NCBI RefSeq assembly: GCF_041206865.1
Contig: NZ_JBGEDP010000001.1
Coordinates: 4,278,001 to 4,342,000, forward strand
DNA: 64,000 nucleotides
Reading direction: 5' to 3'
From: Mycobacterium sp. HUMS_12744610
GTDB lineage: Bacteria > Actinomycetota > Actinomycetes > Mycobacteriales > Mycobacteriaceae
Part shown: in pieces, positions 62,664 to 64,000 of the stretch
How positions within the stretch are numbered: position 1 is the first letter of the stretch
How the letters are laid out: each line of letters starts with the position of its first letter
The notes under the pieces: model-generated
The model's database searches: none
Told to the model about the DNA's origin: nothing
What the model saw: the letters and a program-made list of their open reading frames with translations, nothing else
Translations under genes and position numbers: made by a program

Positions 62664-63167
62664 CTACTTGGTGCCCATGCCGCGCGGACCGCGCGACAAC
62701 GCCACCACTCCGGACTGGACGATCTCGCGGACACCGAACGGCTCCAGCACCCGCAGCAGCGCCTCGATCTTGCCGCGGTTGCCGGTGGCCTCGATGGTCA
62801 GCGCCTCCGGCGACACGTCGATCACCTTGGCGCGGAACAGGTTCACCGCCTCGATCACCTGGCTGCGGGTGCCGGCGTCGGCGCGCACCTTGATCAGCGC
62901 CAGCTCGCGCGACACCGCGTTGTCATCGTCGAGCTCGACGATCTTGATGACGTTGATCAGCTTGTTGAGCTGCTTGGTCACCTGCTCGAGCGGGGTCTCC
63001 TCGGCGGAGACCACGATCGTCATCCGCGACATGTCCTTCTGCTCGGCCGGGCCGACGGCCAGCGACTCGATGTTGAATCCGCGCCGGGAGAACAGCGCCG
63101 CGATGCGGGCGAGCACACCGGGTTTGTCTTCCACCAGCACCGACAACGTGTGTGAGGTGAGGTTCAT
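62664..63167 (-). CDS. ilvN: Acetolactate synthase regulatory subunit
   Basis: 167 residues with an N-terminal ACT domain, HTLSVLVEDKPGVLARIAALFSRRGFNIESLAV, and a second ACT-like half. It binds valine and feedback-inhibits the catalytic subunit. Its ATG overlaps the ilvB stop by one base (TGATG), so translation is coupled. Called ilvH in some annotations. Confidence 0.97.
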   Translation of the reverse strand: MNLTSHTLSVLVEDKPGVLARIAALFSRRGFNIESLAVGPAEQKDMSRMTIVVSAEETPLEQVTKQLNKLINVIKIVELDDDNAVSRELALIKVRADAGTRSQVIEAVNLFRAKVIDVSPEALTIEATGNRGKIEALLRVLEPFGVREIVQSGVVALSRGPRGMGTK

Positions 63168-64000
63168 CAGGCGTGCCCCTCGCTTTCGTCGTCGAACAGC
63201 GGCCGGATGCCGCGGGCCGCCTGGATCTCGTCGTTGCTGGTGCCGGCGGCCACCATCGGCCACACCTGGGCATCGGCGCCGACGATGAAGTCGATCACCA
63301 CCGGGCGGTCGTTGATCTCGCGCGCCCGGGCGATGACGTCCGCCACGTCTTCGGCATGCTCGCAACGGAATCCGACGCAGCCCAGCGCCTCTGCCAGCTT
63401 GACGAAGTCCGGGATGCGATGCGAGTGGGTTGCCAGGTCGGTCTGCGAGTACCGCTCCTCGTAGAACAGGGTCTGCCACTGGCGCACCATACCCAGGTTG
63501 CCGTTGTTGATCAGCGCCACCTTGATCGGCACACCCTCGATCGCGCAGGTGGCCAGTTCCTGGTTGGTCATCTGGAAGCAGCCGTCGCCGTCGATCGCCC
63601 AGACCTCGGCGTCGGGGCGGGCGATCTTGGCGCCCATGGCCGCCGGGACGGCGAACCCCATGGTGCCCAGCCCCCCGGAGTTGAGCCAGGTGCGCGGCTT
63701 CTCATACGAGATGAACTGCGCCGCCCACATCTGGTGCTGACCGACGCCGGCGACGTACACCGCGTCGGGACCGGCGATCTCGCCCAGCTTCTCGATCACG
63801 AGTTCCGGGCTCAGGCTGCCGTCGCTCTGCGGGCCGTAGCTCAGCGGGTAGGTCGACTTGACGTCGTCCAGGTAGGCCCACCAGTCGGTCATGTCGATCT
63901 TGCCGGCGACGCCGTGATGGCGCAGCATCGCGATCAGCTCGGTGATGACCGCCTTGACGTCGCCGACGATCGGCACGTCGGCGTGCCGGTTCTTGCCGAT
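63167..64000 (-). CDS. ilvB: Acetolactate synthase catalytic subunit, 3' part (gene continues past the window)
   Basis: The last 277 codons of a thiamine-diphosphate enzyme. The TPP/Mg motif is [42 protein letters not shown], preceded by [43 protein letters not shown]. It condenses pyruvates to acetolactate, the entry step to valine and leucine. The frame is open to base 64000, so the start and the first half are outside. First gene of the ilvBNC operon. Confidence 0.96.
   Translation of the reverse strand: MGKNRHADVPIVGDVKAVITELIAMLRHHGVAGKIDMTDWWAYLDDVKSTYPLSYGPQSDGSLSPELVIEKLGEIAGPDAVYVAGVGQHQMWAAQFISYEKPRTWLNSGGLGTMGFAVPAAMGAKIARPDAEVWAIDGDGCFQMTNQELATCAIEGVPIKVALINNGNLGMVRQWQTLFYEERYSQTDLATHSHRIPDFVKLAEALGCVGFRCEHAEDVADVIARAREINDRPVVIDFIVGADAQVWPMVAAGTSNDEIQAARGIRPLFDDESEGHA

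Overview
The window is a very GC-rich, gene-dense actinobacterial chromosome segment. Gene content and order match, from memory, the Mycobacterium tuberculosis H37Rv interval from lppW (Rv2905) to ilvB1 (Rv3003c). Marker genes include pknI, the sepIVA-like DivIVA gene, lipN, the VKOR/DsbA pair, fbiD, hupB with its lysine/alanine tail, and the ilvB-ilvN-ilvC operon. The organism is a Mycobacterium. The M. tuberculosis PDIM/phenolic glycolipid block and several small M. tuberculosis genes are absent here. A slow grower of the M. avium complex type fits best, but that species call is inference.

Layout. 0-3 kb: lipoprotein LppW, then the ribosome/tRNA operon rpsP-KH-rimM-trmD. 3-11.5 kb: an NTF2-like protein, D,D-carboxypeptidase DacB2, a TetR regulator and amidohydrolase, kinase PknI, a second amidohydrolase and Ffh. 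11.5-14.2 kb: an alpha/beta hydrolase and a DEAD-like helicase. 14.2-24.9 kb: the nitrogen operon amt-glnB-glnD with a GlnR-like operator, then ftsY, smc, acylphosphatase and fpg. 24.9-27.2 kb: a 3 x 59 bp tandem repeat, rnc, a YceD-type protein and sepIVA. 27.2-30.2 kb: an accessory patch where M. tuberculosis carries PDIM genes. It holds a CsoR-type palindrome, a frameshifted permease, a wrecked lipase gene and an ACMSD/LigW-like amidohydrolase. 30.2-43 kb: coaD, rsmD, VKOR and DsbA-like proteins, lipN, two aldo-keto reductases (the first frameshifted), a membrane-anchored HNH-like protein, recG, a DAK/FakA-like protein, rpmB, a broken nitroreductase, ung and thiL. 43-54 kb: a DUF3515 protein, ddlA, gpsA, fbiD, ppk, mutT1, hupB, leuDC with an IclR regulator, and a frameshifted flavin/F420-type oxidoreductase. 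54.2-64 kb: tRNA-Glu(CUC), tRNA-Gln(CUG), gltX, a FAH-family hydrolase, an MFS transporter, leuB, serA, a WrbA-like flavoprotein, ilvC, ilvN and the 3' part of ilvB.

Functional themes. Branched-chain amino-acid synthesis is concentrated at 50.8-64 kb (leuD, leuC, leuB, ilvC, ilvN, ilvB plus an IclR regulator). Co-translational targeting is represented by ffh and ftsY, nitrogen sensing by amt/glnB/glnD, oxidative protein folding by VKOR/DsbA, and DNA repair by fpg, ung, recG and mutT1. Most of the window is ordinary core genome. I found no convincing new multi-gene defence or mobile system.

The observations most worth a second look are the decayed metal-regulated-looking permease locus at 27.5-28.6 kb, the 59-bp tandem element with a dispersed relative, the four phased repeats upstream of sepIVA, the HRN (not HRD) catalytic loop of PknI, the GlnR-like site before amt, and five disrupted genes. 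Three to four of those have small indels that could be real decay or assembly error. Comparisons with M. tuberculosis are from memory and not from a search.
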